This document shows, piece after piece, positions 7,831 to 13,363 of a DNA stretch of 13,363 nucleotides. Source of the stretch: Ochromonadaceae sp. CCMP2298 (lineage: Eukaryota; Sar; Synurophyceae; Ochromonadales; Ochromonadaceae). Numbering within the stretch: position 1 is the stretch's first letter; each line of letters begins with the position of its first letter. The position numbers and the translations under genes are program-made. Location of the stretch: positions 1 to 13,363 of the forward strand of contig MU634312.1 in assembly GCA_026770595.1 (NCBI GenBank), read 5' to 3'. A model generated the notes under the pieces. The model was not told the DNA's origin. It was given only the letters and a program-made list of their open reading frames with translations, and did not search any database.

Positions 7831-10800
7831 ATGTGCTACGCATGGCGCGCAGCAGCATGGTACCCCGGGGTGATCCAGCAGTCAAGGCTAGGGTGGAGCT
7901 GGGTCTCAAGCAGTCATTTGTGCTTGCGGATCAGGACGGGTCGGGGGCAGTGTCTTCTGCAGAGCTTCTGAGGGTGATATACGCAAGTATGAGTAAAAAG
8001 AAAGCCGCAGTCTCGGGGGCACTGCAGCCGCTGGGGCAGGGTGAGCTGGTGGGTATGGAGGACGCGGTAGGGCTGTTACTGCAACTGGCTAATATGACGC
8101 CAGACGCGCTGGAGGAAGTGTCGGATGCCCAGCTGGAGGTGACAGTAGCCAGAGTGTTCCGGCAGATGGACGTGGACGGGGACGGGCTTGTGAGTTGGTG
8201 GGAGTGGCGGTCAGTTCTGGGGGCTAGTATATCGGGACACAATCCGGCCTCAAGGTTCATGTATCCTCTGGACACGTTGCTGATCGGCCTGCAGGCTGCG
8301 GCAGACGCGCTGGCCACTTTGCAGCCCAACCTCCACCTAGATCAGGGGGATTTGGGGGGTCGGGGGGGTCGAGGGGGTGGCGGGGGAAGGGATATGCCCT
8401 ATCTGCATCTGCAGGAGAGCTTCGACATGCCCACCATATACGAGAGCGACGAAGTCAGCCTTATGGGGGGTGTGGGGGGTGTCTCCAAAACCGTGTCCAG
8501 ACTGCAGAGTATGGTCAAGTCACTCCGCCTGACCAACTCCATCCTCGCCAAGAGATTCGAGCGCGCCCTATTCACCGCGCAGACCCTCGCCATCGACCTG
8601 GACCAAGACATGTACCAGTCAGACACCCGCCAGGGCCCAAAATTGTCCGAGATAGACTACCTCGAGCAGCGCATCCAGCAGACAGAGATACAGTCCGAGA
8701 CCAATCTGGACTCCTTCCTGATGGCCAAGAGCCGCTCCGACACTCTAGCATCGCAGTTGCTCGAATTGCGGGCAGCCAACGAGCTCCTAGAGCGGCGGGA
8801 TAGCCCCCTGTACACGTACAACATAAAACTAGAGCAAGAGATCGCCCAGCACAGCGAGAACCTCCGTGCGGCACAGCAGGTGCGGGAGGAGAGGAAGCAG
8901 GAGACGAGCCAGTTGTTCCGTCTCCGGGCGCTGGTGTCCAAGTTCATGATGCCGGTTGTGCGATTGCGGCGCAAGGAGAAGGCAGCTGCAACGATAGGAC
9001 AATTCGTGAAAAACCGGCAGGTGCGGCGATCCTACGATGCGCAAAAGCAGCGCCAAAAGGAGGCGGCTGTGGCGCTGCAGCGTACCCTGCGTGGGCGGGT
9101 TGATCGCCTAAATATCGCGAAAATGCACGCAGGCGCTACGCGTGCACAGGGCTTGGTGAGGGGACGATACGCACGCAGGCGGGTGCAGGGGCTAAGGGAG
9201 GAGAGGGTAGAGAGCGAGCGCCTGATTAAGGAGGAGGCGGAGGCAGAGGAGCTCAGACAGCAGGGAATCAGGGATAACCTTGCCTCCCGGGTGATTTCTC
9301 GCCATCTGCATAGAGTCGTGGTGCACCGCAAAGCACGCAAAGACGGCGCCGCGCGCACATTGCAGAGCTGTCTGCGGGGCAATGCGCAGGTCAAGCAAGC
9401 CAGAAGGGCGGCGGAGGGCAAGAGAACTGAGCGAGACCAGGTGCGCCTAAGTAGGGAGAGGGAGGCAGAGGTTGAGCAGCTGCGGAGTGAGGAGGTGGCC
9501 CTAGCAGAGGAGCGAGAGAGGTCGCGTATCGCTGATGAGGTGCGCAGACACACAGCAGCTGTGACCATGCAAAGGGCAGGCAAGCAGCGCTTAAACTCCG
9601 TACAGGGGCGCAAGATCCACACCTTCCTGGAGGAGCAAAGGAGGCTCTTCCCGCTGCCCAAACCGCCCATCGGCGAGGTAGAGGAGTACTGGGTTGGCTT
9701 ACTGGGAACCATGGGCACAGCACTGACCACCGGCAGTGCGAGGGGGGGCAGGAGCAGTGTCGCGCCCGCACCCATCACTACAATTGCGCCCGCCACCACA
9801 CCCACCACCACGTTTGCGCTCGCCACCCCTGTGCCCGCCACCACACCCATCACCACACCCGCCCCCGAACCTGCCACCACACCCTCACCCACCACCACAC
9901 CCTTACCCACTACCACACCTGCGCCCGAACCCGCAACCACACCTGCGCCCATCACCACACCCGACACCGGACCCGCCACCATACCTCCGCTTGCAACCAC
10001 ACCGGTGCCCGCTCTCACCGTCTCAGCCCCCACCTCGGCCCCCACCTATTCGCACTTTGGCCGAGGTGCCTTCGGCCACTGCGGCCGCGTGCTGCGCGTG
10101 GACCCCCGCATGCGCCTACTGGAGGTACAGTTCTTATACAACAGAGCACAGGGGGGGGCCGGAGAGGCCACATTTTCGATCGAGAAACTGCCCTTCGACC
10201 ACCCCCTACTGGACTTTTTTCATAGCGAAACGCCCCTAAAACCACAAAAGAATATGGGTTATTTGCTGAAGGACGAGAAGACAGAGCACTTCCTCAGTCT
10301 AGATGGGTTCGAAAGACCCCCACTGCAGAATACCCTAGGATACAAGGTGGGCGTATTGGTCTCAGCAGTTACCGCCCCAGAAGACCTCCCGGCCGACGTT
10401 GGGGGTGCTTTATTCCCAGGCCGGGTGGTGGGTTTTAACACGGAGCACAAGACAGTGCGCGTGCTATTCGACGCTGAGGATCCGGAGACAGAGGTGGATT
10501 TGGAGAACTTTGCGTGGGAGAGCGCGGCACTTAGGTGGCTGATGCCGCCCACGGTGGCGCGACCGCGGGAGATCGCAGATGCGGTGGGGTACAGGGTGGA
10601 GGTGGGGGAGTCTCTGCTAGTACAGGCGCGGGACACTCACCCTGACTTAGACCTTCTTGGCGCTAGCGCGGGTGCTGTTGCAGGGGCGACGGAGGGCAAG
10701 GTGCAGGGGGGCGTGGTTATCAGTGTGGACGCGCAGGCCCGCACCATGCGCGTGCTGGTAGATGGTGTGGCTCTGCACCGCCACGCAGTCACTATGCCCT

Positions 10801-12734
10801 TCGAGGCGCCTGTGGCCTGGCTGACGGCGGGCTCAGTGCCCAAAGAAGTCCGACAGCGTACACCCAAGCGGGACAATGATGGGGTTAAGTTCAGCTGCCT
10901 CGTGCGCGCACACAGGCCGTCCAGCCTGCTGGCAGCCGTGGGGCACCTCGTGGAGGTGCGGTCGTCAGAGGAGGGGGCGAAAGAAGGCGACCTGCATCCA
11001 GGAGTAATCATCGCTGCCGATCTCGCAGCAGGCACAGTCAAGGTGCTCTACGACGGGGATGCGAACGGTAGTGGTGGGGATGGAAGCGCGGGTGCGGGCG
11101 CGGAGCAGGAGCCAGACGTAGAAGATTTCCCCTTCGCCTCCCCTGATATTTACTGGGTACACACTGACTCTGCCCCCTCCACCGCACGCTCAGATATCCC
11201 CAAGCGCCTTTCGGACACCCTGGGACACAAAGTGGACGTACGTAGTCGCGAGGAGGGGGCCCTCGAGGGGGACTATTTCTCAGGCACGGTAAGGGGCGTG
11301 GACGCCGACAGACAGACAGTGCGTGTAGCGTTTGATGGGGACAGGCCCCAAGGACAGGGACAGGGGGCCCAGGATGGGGACAACGGGTCCGATGATTTCG
11401 AGGATATCCCGTGGGATTCGAAGGACATACACTGGCTATCAGATGCGTCCGTGCGTTCGCGCGAGAGACACCCCAGGGGCAAGAGCGTAGGAGCAGGTGC
11501 AGACGCAGACGTAGACGGGAGCGCAAGCTTACAAATAAGTGCAGACGCAGATGCAGTCGGCGGCGCAGGTGCAGGCGCGGACGGAGGATCGCTCGACTCT
11601 GGTCTCGGCATGCCGCTGACTGCAGATGCGGCTATGGGCAGACGCGTGCTGCTGCACAGCAGCGAGTTCGAGTTCGGTAGGGTGGTGCGCTGCTCCGACG
11701 GCACGGTGGATGTGGAGTTTGATGATTTGTCGCTCGTAACGCCGCGTAAGGGAGAGGCAGAGACTCACCCCCGCATCATCGCGACTCTGCCGTGGATCTC
11801 CACACGGCTGCACTGGACTGCTCTGCCTGTCCTCTCTAACGGGGCAGAAGCGAAGACTGAAGCGGGAGCCGCGATTTCACAGAAGCCGTCGCCAGAGAAG
11901 GCAGTGACAACAGAAGTCAAGCAAGAGACACCGAAGCAGAGTCCAGCCAAGTTCAGCAGTCCGGCCTGTCTGGCGGATGCAGTGGGTTGGGCTGTGGAGG
12001 TGCAGAGCACAGATCCAGATGCGCTGAAGGGAGACGTGTTTGTGGGACAAGTGAGAGGCGTGTACCCAGCGGAGGGTACGGTGAAGGTGCTGTTTGCGGC
12101 GGAGGACGGCACTTTCGCGGATGATGACTTCGAGAACTTCCCCTTCGATGCAAAGACGATTAATTCGATATCCCCGCCCGCACCCACTGCCGCCGAAGTT
12201 GCTGCTGCTTCCGTCACTGCCGCCGCCGTCGCAGCCACTGCAGCTGCCTCTGCTGCTGCGCCTGCTGCTGCGCCTGCGCCTGCTCCTGCTCCTGCCCCCA
12301 CTAGTCCTAGCCCCACCCGTGCAACCACTCCGGCCTCCGCGGCACTGGCTATGGGCTGGACAGTGGAGGTGCGCAGCACTGCACCTGCTGCACACCCGGA
12401 TGACGTATTCGTTGGCGAGGTGGGGGGCGTGGACAAGGGGAATATACGGGTGCACTTCAGGGCGGAGGATGGGTCCATTGCGAAGAACGACTTCGAACTG
12501 CTGCCCTACATCTCGCCCCTGATTAGGTGGGTGCGGCCCCCCGCTGTACCGCGGCCTGCCACACTGGAGGCAGCTCTGGGCTACAGCGTGCTGCTGGATG
12601 TGGCCGACGCCGTGGGGGCGGTGGAGGCGGTGGAGGGGACGCAGATGCGGGTGAAGATTGGGGGGCCCCGCCCCCTGGAGGTGCTGCTGCATTTGGAAAG
12701 TGTGGCTGCGGACTGGCCGGAGAAGGAAGCATAG
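2751..12734 (+). CDS. Giant multidomain protein: C2-like repeats, EF-hands, coiled coil, IQ motifs, nine Tudor/SH3-like modules
   Basis: One uninterrupted frame encodes 3,327 residues, from ATG at 2751 (CACCATGGCG context) to TAG. I do not recognise an orthologue. Order: divergent C2-like beta domains across about residues 1-1694, separated by Gly/Ser/Ala linkers; a collagen-like Gly-X-Y tract (1465-1485); EF-hand loops at 1727-1738 and 1807-1818; an Arg/Gly-rich spacer (about 1865-1881); a coiled coil (about 1918-2066); IQ-like motifs (about 2077-2285); a Thr/Pro stalk (2337-2432); and nine Tudor/SH3-like modules (2433-3327). There is no signal peptide or obvious membrane helix, so it is probably cytoplasmic. 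EF-hands with IQ motifs point to control by calcium and calmodulin. C2 chains with a coiled coil recall centriole and ciliary scaffolds such as C2CD3 or CEP120, but I cannot claim homology. The frame lacks introns although its spliced neighbour has two. In-frame unspliced introns in the low-complexity parts cannot be excluded. Confidence 0.93.
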   Translation: MARQVTIRVEKLVDLDSFSSEPPVVRLTSSGESQTTSQSRALKQTPGFVFSEDDAANDLTFTLSEAQDVVKFAVAVLAEDRESGQLITYHGVGTISTVFGTDGGGSCPLYEDGDDMLECGVLLYTALCAGGAVETQLGAEEEADIPLLERAKTENLDEYLLDKEGDDELFSLDGESVMMGGPASASAAASVAPSPKPAHGPATEADYPDDMFDEGGLDELVVVMQTQTTPAWSQVQEATFVTDCIRQDIGKMGTRGGKITVRLHSLVCSSSRKLNPSAASARLALLPLPGKVTTLRSAPPIEDDGSGAAGSSAGSSSGATTFSFGLKAALLSLGAGDLRSKTFREGACPRLSVEVALGVGGETVQCLGEMYLPNLLHYSGQLISLPLSVVQTPSSSIFATAAATATSVGMGAGTGTGTDLSATLIFELNPDTEGETVPGAGTGRSLAQIGKLSSQLKLDSDMGIGVGGAGMGAGVGDRGSMDVTLDLSGFAGKGLEEYKDLGGTATLEAYLTSSGVMQSTPLSQLGTKQGPSTLALLQTLTLHSTWPAADILQLRLRNGPYPEDEVGRVCLPLRALLPQSPSQPHPAGALGFGAWKLSVEKGGFVPGKWRFVGALRSSGYEAPAVGKQHLEGVGVREVVEEVGETEGAGGWTGSNRGRSDVPSARPSAVKSCAGQLLGCLQGFFSVRPRDSHQRLELSQGMGQGSGLGPAGEQNYYTARGYSLSAEVVLMPEGLRKSTTALPAMPLSGDLDGTVQWGKSFYMFFAWALQQRAVPYLHINVFAEKTSSGVGGGGGASKRVMIGSRLVDVSTLVSYSHAPVVKVLVPVSRSVFKNSIRQVQASDLMGYLLVGLQFKNAQGQGGQGGGDVSADLASLERSLLSSWLHLTHHPNLFCLGLSTTPTGMVTQDSPAACSMHVAVSTLELAPTVALEFLTGHSPSHNNQSNNHTNHSDYTSGHADEAVLSCVLRIGNEADSSTSLTGSLRGNHVTWQCADAVLHFTRESSLSQVVFLYLVRGSSEADLLDPSGVVAEANLTLSNDQLQMGLPLNFTVPFRDTKGFRCATLTATLQLTSLGEDVHTDMGAGVGASAASPLPLKVEFLEGNIAEGDVHPELEPFFECSLLLPQDEAHNKHLKTQGRTGFLRITEALEAWDLDCILDVPPTALAALRDASTNARGSSVSAGQCMLAIVCRDASRQGCPELGWAKLSLPKQLLQQGRAVEQWVTLSPPHTMGGGGDGGGGGAGGAGKYSRIKVRISVEHSDFDAACPYGIGAVLVRMLGVNDPRTGSADDITSATVSSYAWAEGDSTSGTSDDMLFSHITAHPSSYINEMGLFNDDTLVASLPVSGGFGDIKLKLRTFASGANYAATLPVMAATVRVEGAEIPPIPALTLSLTREKARGRGRASAGGIGAAGADGGEGSPSRQQRSEPQLQLNAAYVPYVVGKLVLHCADVQILPGAGVGADMGMGATGATGATGAMGFTGATGATGYSSSARPSTRLGSSPLALRYLLGNNSARFVYSPSFEVGSGGGESGIRTASGPGQGHGQGALAAEHGPNVTLMDVSTFDVISHSIRRNESHSLLPLFVSLLQLTEDPTDPHASQSSAGVGILPTAALYYQALRAAASAPMQGAGGVDFDPLMLAGDAATVGGARGGGGVGLGASPWQRAAVDIYDPRSRRRVAVMQLNVQFVMTSVPEHVLRMARSSMVPRGDPAVKARVELGLKQSFVLADQDGSGAVSSAELLRVIYASMSKKKAAVSGALQPLGQGELVGMEDAVGLLLQLANMTPDALEEVSDAQLEVTVARVFRQMDVDGDGLVSWWEWRSVLGASISGHNPASRFMYPLDTLLIGLQAAADALATLQPNLHLDQGDLGGRGGRGGGGGRDMPYLHLQESFDMPTIYESDEVSLMGGVGGVSKTVSRLQSMVKSLRLTNSILAKRFERALFTAQTLAIDLDQDMYQSDTRQGPKLSEIDYLEQRIQQTEIQSETNLDSFLMAKSRSDTLASQLLELRAANELLERRDSPLYTYNIKLEQEIAQHSENLRAAQQVREERKQETSQLFRLRALVSKFMMPVVRLRRKEKAAATIGQFVKNRQVRRSYDAQKQRQKEAAVALQRTLRGRVDRLNIAKMHAGATRAQGLVRGRYARRRVQGLREERVESERLIKEEAEAEELRQQGIRDNLASRVISRHLHRVVVHRKARKDGAARTLQSCLRGNAQVKQARRAAEGKRTERDQVRLSREREAEVEQLRSEEVALAEERERSRIADEVRRHTAAVTMQRAGKQRLNSVQGRKIHTFLEEQRRLFPLPKPPIGEVEEYWVGLLGTMGTALTTGSARGGRSSVAPAPITTIAPATTPTTTFALATPVPATTPITTPAPEPATTPSPTTTPLPTTTPAPEPATTPAPITTPDTGPATIPPLATTPVPALTVSAPTSAPTYSHFGRGAFGHCGRVLRVDPRMRLLEVQFLYNRAQGGAGEATFSIEKLPFDHPLLDFFHSETPLKPQKNMGYLLKDEKTEHFLSLDGFERPPLQNTLGYKVGVLVSAVTAPEDLPADVGGALFPGRVVGFNTEHKTVRVLFDAEDPETEVDLENFAWESAALRWLMPPTVARPREIADAVGYRVEVGESLLVQARDTHPDLDLLGASAGAVAGATEGKVQGGVVISVDAQARTMRVLVDGVALHRHAVTMPFEAPVAWLTAGSVPKEVRQRTPKRDNDGVKFSCLVRAHRPSSLLAAVGHLVEVRSSEEGAKEGDLHPGVIIAADLAAGTVKVLYDGDANGSGGDGSAGAGAEQEPDVEDFPFASPDIYWVHTDSAPSTARSDIPKRLSDTLGHKVDVRSREEGALEGDYFSGTVRGVDADRQTVRVAFDGDRPQGQGQGAQDGDNGSDDFEDIPWDSKDIHWLSDASVRSRERHPRGKSVGAGADADVDGSASLQISADADAVGGAGAGADGGSLDSGLGMPLTADAAMGRRVLLHSSEFEFGRVVRCSDGTVDVEFDDLSLVTPRKGEAETHPRIIATLPWISTRLHWTALPVLSNGAEAKTEAGAAISQKPSPEKAVTTEVKQETPKQSPAKFSSPACLADAVGWAVEVQSTDPDALKGDVFVGQVRGVYPAEGTVKVLFAAEDGTFADDDFENFPFDAKTINSISPPAPTAAEVAAASVTAAAVAATAAASAAAPAAAPAPAPAPAPTSPSPTRATTPASAALAMGWTVEVRSTAPAAHPDDVFVGEVGGVDKGNIRVHFRAEDGSIAKNDFELLPYISPLIRWVRPPAVPRPATLEAALGYSVLLDVADAVGAVEAVEGTQMRVKIGGPRPLEVLLHLESVAADWPEKEA
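7143..7205 (+). repeat. Collagen-like Gly-X-Y tract in the giant protein
   Basis: Residues 1465-1485 are seven consecutive Gly-X-Y triplets, mostly Gly-Ala-Thr, with one Gly-Ala-Met and one Gly-Phe-Thr; the next residue is again Gly. At the DNA level the first three triplets are near-exact 9-nt copies of GGGGCTACT (the first begins GGT), and later copies have drifted (GGGGCCACA, GGGGCTACA). It sits in a linker inside the eighth C2-like unit. It is too short and has too little proline for a stable collagen helix. Confidence 0.8.
7929..8204 (+). other. Two canonical EF-hand calcium loops in the giant protein
   Basis: Loop 1 (residues 1727-1738) reads DQDGSGAVSSAE and loop 2 (1807-1818) reads DVDGDGLVSWWE. 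Both have Asp at positions 1 and 3, Ser or Asp at 5, Gly at 6 and Glu at 12, so both should bind calcium. Flanking helices are visible (LKQSFVLA before and LLRVIYASM after loop 1; VARVFRQM before loop 2). The loops are 80 residues apart, about twice the usual spacing of an EF-hand pair. Confidence 0.9.
8502..9605 (+). other. Coiled coil followed by IQ-like calmodulin-binding motifs in the giant protein
   Basis: Residues about 1918-2066 are rich in Leu, Glu, Gln and Arg with heptad-like spacing and almost no Gly or Pro, except an SPLY break near 2026. IQ-like motifs follow: TIGQFVKNRQVRR (about 2083, weak), LQRTLRGRVDR (2109-2119, strong), AQGLVRGRYARR (2132-2143), LQSCLRGNAQVKQ (from 2204) and MQRAGKQRLNS (from 2273, weak). 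Acidic/basic helices (EEAEAEELRQQ, REREAEVEQLRSEE) separate them. Such arrays usually bind calmodulin or related light chains. Confidence 0.75.
9759..10046 (+). repeat. Thr/Pro-rich repeat stalk in the giant protein
   Basis: Residues 2337-2432 are almost only Thr, Pro and Ala, with repeated TTP and APEPATTP units (the latter occurs twice). The DNA is a C/A-rich degenerate tandem repeat built on CCCACCACCACACC-like units. It probably forms an extended, disordered spacer between the calmodulin-binding region and the C-terminal modules. Copy number is likely to vary between strains. Confidence 0.85.
10047..12734 (+). repeat. Nine tandem Tudor/SH3-like modules at the C-terminus of the giant protein
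   Basis: Modules start near residues 2433, 2529, 2612, 2730, 2824, 2962, 3078, 3201 and 3276. The shared pattern is hydrophobic-G-x-x-V-x-V, then about 10-30 residues, F-x-G-x-V-x-G-V-D, T-V-x-V-x-F-D-x-E-D, D-F-E-x-x-P-F, and finally I-x-W-hydrophobic-x-P-P. Modules 2, 4, 5, 7 and 8 are clearest. The closing Trp is kept in 2-6 and 8, is Ser in 7, and is absent from 1. Modules 6 and 9 are the most worn, and 3 has a long insert. The strand pattern and the V-x-V-x-F-D-x-E-D turn fit a small SH3-like barrel of the Tudor/Agenet kind. Ligands are unknown. Confidence 0.8.
12174..12341 (+). repeat. Ala/Pro-rich hinge between modules 7 and 8 of the giant protein
   Basis: About 55 residues are nearly all Ala and Pro (TAAEVAAASVTAAAVAATAA and then APAPAPAPAPTSPSP). 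The DNA is a degenerate GCTGCT/CCTGCT repeat. It looks like a slippage-grown flexible linker and is the longest linker within the module array. Confidence 0.85.
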
Positions 12735-12745
12735 TTGAGAGTATA

Positions 12746-12761
12746 GATGCATAGGTGCATC
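12746..12761. repeat. Short hairpin just after the giant stop codon
   Basis: GATGCA-TAGG-TGCATC is a perfect 6-bp inverted repeat with a 4-nt loop, 11 nt after the TAG. It would form a weak stem in the 3' UTR. Confidence 0.6.
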
Positions 12762-12784
12762 AATTTATTTAGCGACCGCGAGCA

Positions 12785-12816
12785 TGTACATAAGATGTAC
12801 GAGCTTTTGTATAATA
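12785..12816 (+). promoter_or_regulatory. Candidate PUF-protein (Pumilio) binding sites in the 3' UTR
   Basis: TGTACATA (12785-12792) matches the Pumilio consensus UGUANAUA exactly. TGTATAATA (12808-12816) matches the nine-base form known from yeast Puf4. They are 23 nt apart and 50-75 nt after the stop codon, where such elements act on mRNA stability or localisation. The first also lies within a hairpin, GTACAT-AAG-ATGTAC (12786-12800). Chance matches are possible in AT-rich DNA. Confidence 0.4.
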
Positions 12817-13145
12817 GACATTAAACAACCGTTTATAAAATTTGAAAGTTCCCTGTTTTAGAGTACAGTATGCAGTATATGCAGTTACGCGTATGTTTGT
12901 ACCAACTAACGTGTTTCAACTACCCACTATCAGGTATCAACAACTAACTACCAACCACCATCGGTATTAACTACCAAGGAGGAGTCATAGGGACAGAGAA
13001 GGGGTCATCGTGAGATCTACAGTTTAACCCCTCAAAAACCTCTCCACTCCTTCCCATCTCTCCCCTTAAGATGGTTTACATTGCACGGCATCTCAAATTA
13101 CACAAGAGACTAATGTTACAGCCGTGGCTGTCGATCCGTGGACCA

Positions 13146-13363
13146 TCAAGCGCGTCGGTCCCCTTCCACTAGCTGTTCGAGCCGAGCTTCCATCAAGTAA
13201 ATGGTGTTCCAGGCGAATTCAATAAGTAGGGACCATGCGTAATTGTTGTCTGTAGTTTTGGGCGTGTGGCGCGTGACTGGCAGTGGGGAGGGGTGTAGTG
13301 CGGTGGGGTTCGGGAGGGCCGAGGGTGTCGGGGTGTGTCGAGGATTTACAGGGGCTGTAGCTG
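13146..13363 (-). CDS. Possible C-terminal exon of a minus-strand gene (71 residues, partial)
   Basis: I do not recognise this sequence. A minus-strand frame is open from the right edge to a TGA at 13148-13146. Its last 35 residues (from TTDNNYAW) include SLLIEFAWNTIYLMEARLEQ, which looks like a real amphipathic helix, and end in LVEGDRRA. The first half is rich in Pro, Thr and His and reads less like protein. A pyrimidine-rich CCCCACTGCCAG ending at 13277 could be a splice acceptor, in which case the exon would start at 13276. If real, the gene is convergent with the giant gene, with 411 bp between stops. With no homology recognised and only a short frame, confidence is modest. Confidence 0.4.
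   Translation of the reverse strand, partial: ATAPVNPRHTPTPSALPNPTALHPSPLPVTRHTPKTTDNNYAWSLLIEFAWNTIYLMEARLEQLVEGDRRA

Larger units (their letters stand above)
12735..13145. other. 3' region of the giant gene and convergent intergenic space
   Basis: These 411 bp follow the giant stop codon and are clearly more AT-rich than the coding DNA. They contain two short perfect hairpins, two PUF-type motifs, an ATTAAA (12820-12825) that could act as a polyadenylation signal, and an imperfect repeat around GGTATCAACAACTAACTACC and GGTATTAACTACC (12932-12977). I find no gene, tRNA or other RNA gene here. Confidence 0.6.

Noticed and set aside
9032-10045. 337-residue minus-strand frame with Val/Gly repeats
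   Set aside because: It is the mirror of the Thr/Pro tract and the IQ region. Long antisense frames are expected in GC-rich coding DNA.
11765-12752. Overlapping minus-strand frames of 237 and 291 residues
   Set aside because: They are antisense to modules 6-9 and the Ala/Pro hinge, with composition explained by the sense-strand repeats.
12930-12980. CRISPR-like or telomere-like repeat
   Set aside because: The ACTACC/AACTAAC repeats are short, imperfect and irregularly spaced.

Overview
This is a eukaryotic nuclear window, most likely from a GC-rich, gene-dense protist. The evidence is spliced GT-AG introns, a WKF-domain gene known only from eukaryotes, and one intact 9,984-bp reading frame carrying C2-like, EF-hand, coiled-coil and IQ segments. 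TAA and TAG clearly act as stops, and TGA probably does, so the standard code applies. The exact lineage cannot be fixed from the sequence. A flagellated protist, for example a stramenopile, would fit, but that is a guess based on gene style and not on a marker gene.

Layout from left to right: (1) the first exon of a minus-strand gene, running off the left edge, with a possible helix-turn-helix (1-339); (2) a 375-bp divergent promoter region with a short tandem repeat; (3) a plus-strand WKF-domain (C7orf50-type) basic protein (715-1296); (4) a convergent minus-strand gene of three exons, which I rebuilt from splice sites (2424 down to 1565) as a 207-residue protein; (5) a 326-bp divergent promoter region with two small repeat families; (6) a 3,327-residue plus-strand protein in one uninterrupted frame (2751-12734); (7) a 411-bp AT-richer 3' region with two small hairpins and two matches to PUF-protein binding motifs; (8) a possible C-terminal exon of a minus-strand gene entering from the right edge (13146-13363).

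The giant protein dominates the window. Its N-terminal half is a chain of about seven or eight divergent C2-like beta domains separated by Gly/Ser/Ala-rich linkers, one of which is a collagen-like Gly-X-Y stretch. Two canonical EF-hand loops follow, then a long coiled coil, about five IQ-like calmodulin-binding motifs, and a Thr/Pro repeat stalk. The C-terminal 900 residues hold nine degenerate copies of a Tudor/SH3-like module that I cannot assign to a named family. This layout suggests a calcium-responsive scaffold, perhaps at a cilium, centriole or membrane, but that role is inference. The three-exon gene shares the divergent promoter region with the giant gene and has a motif style reminiscent of small axonemal proteins, which would fit co-expression. 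That is also only a hypothesis.
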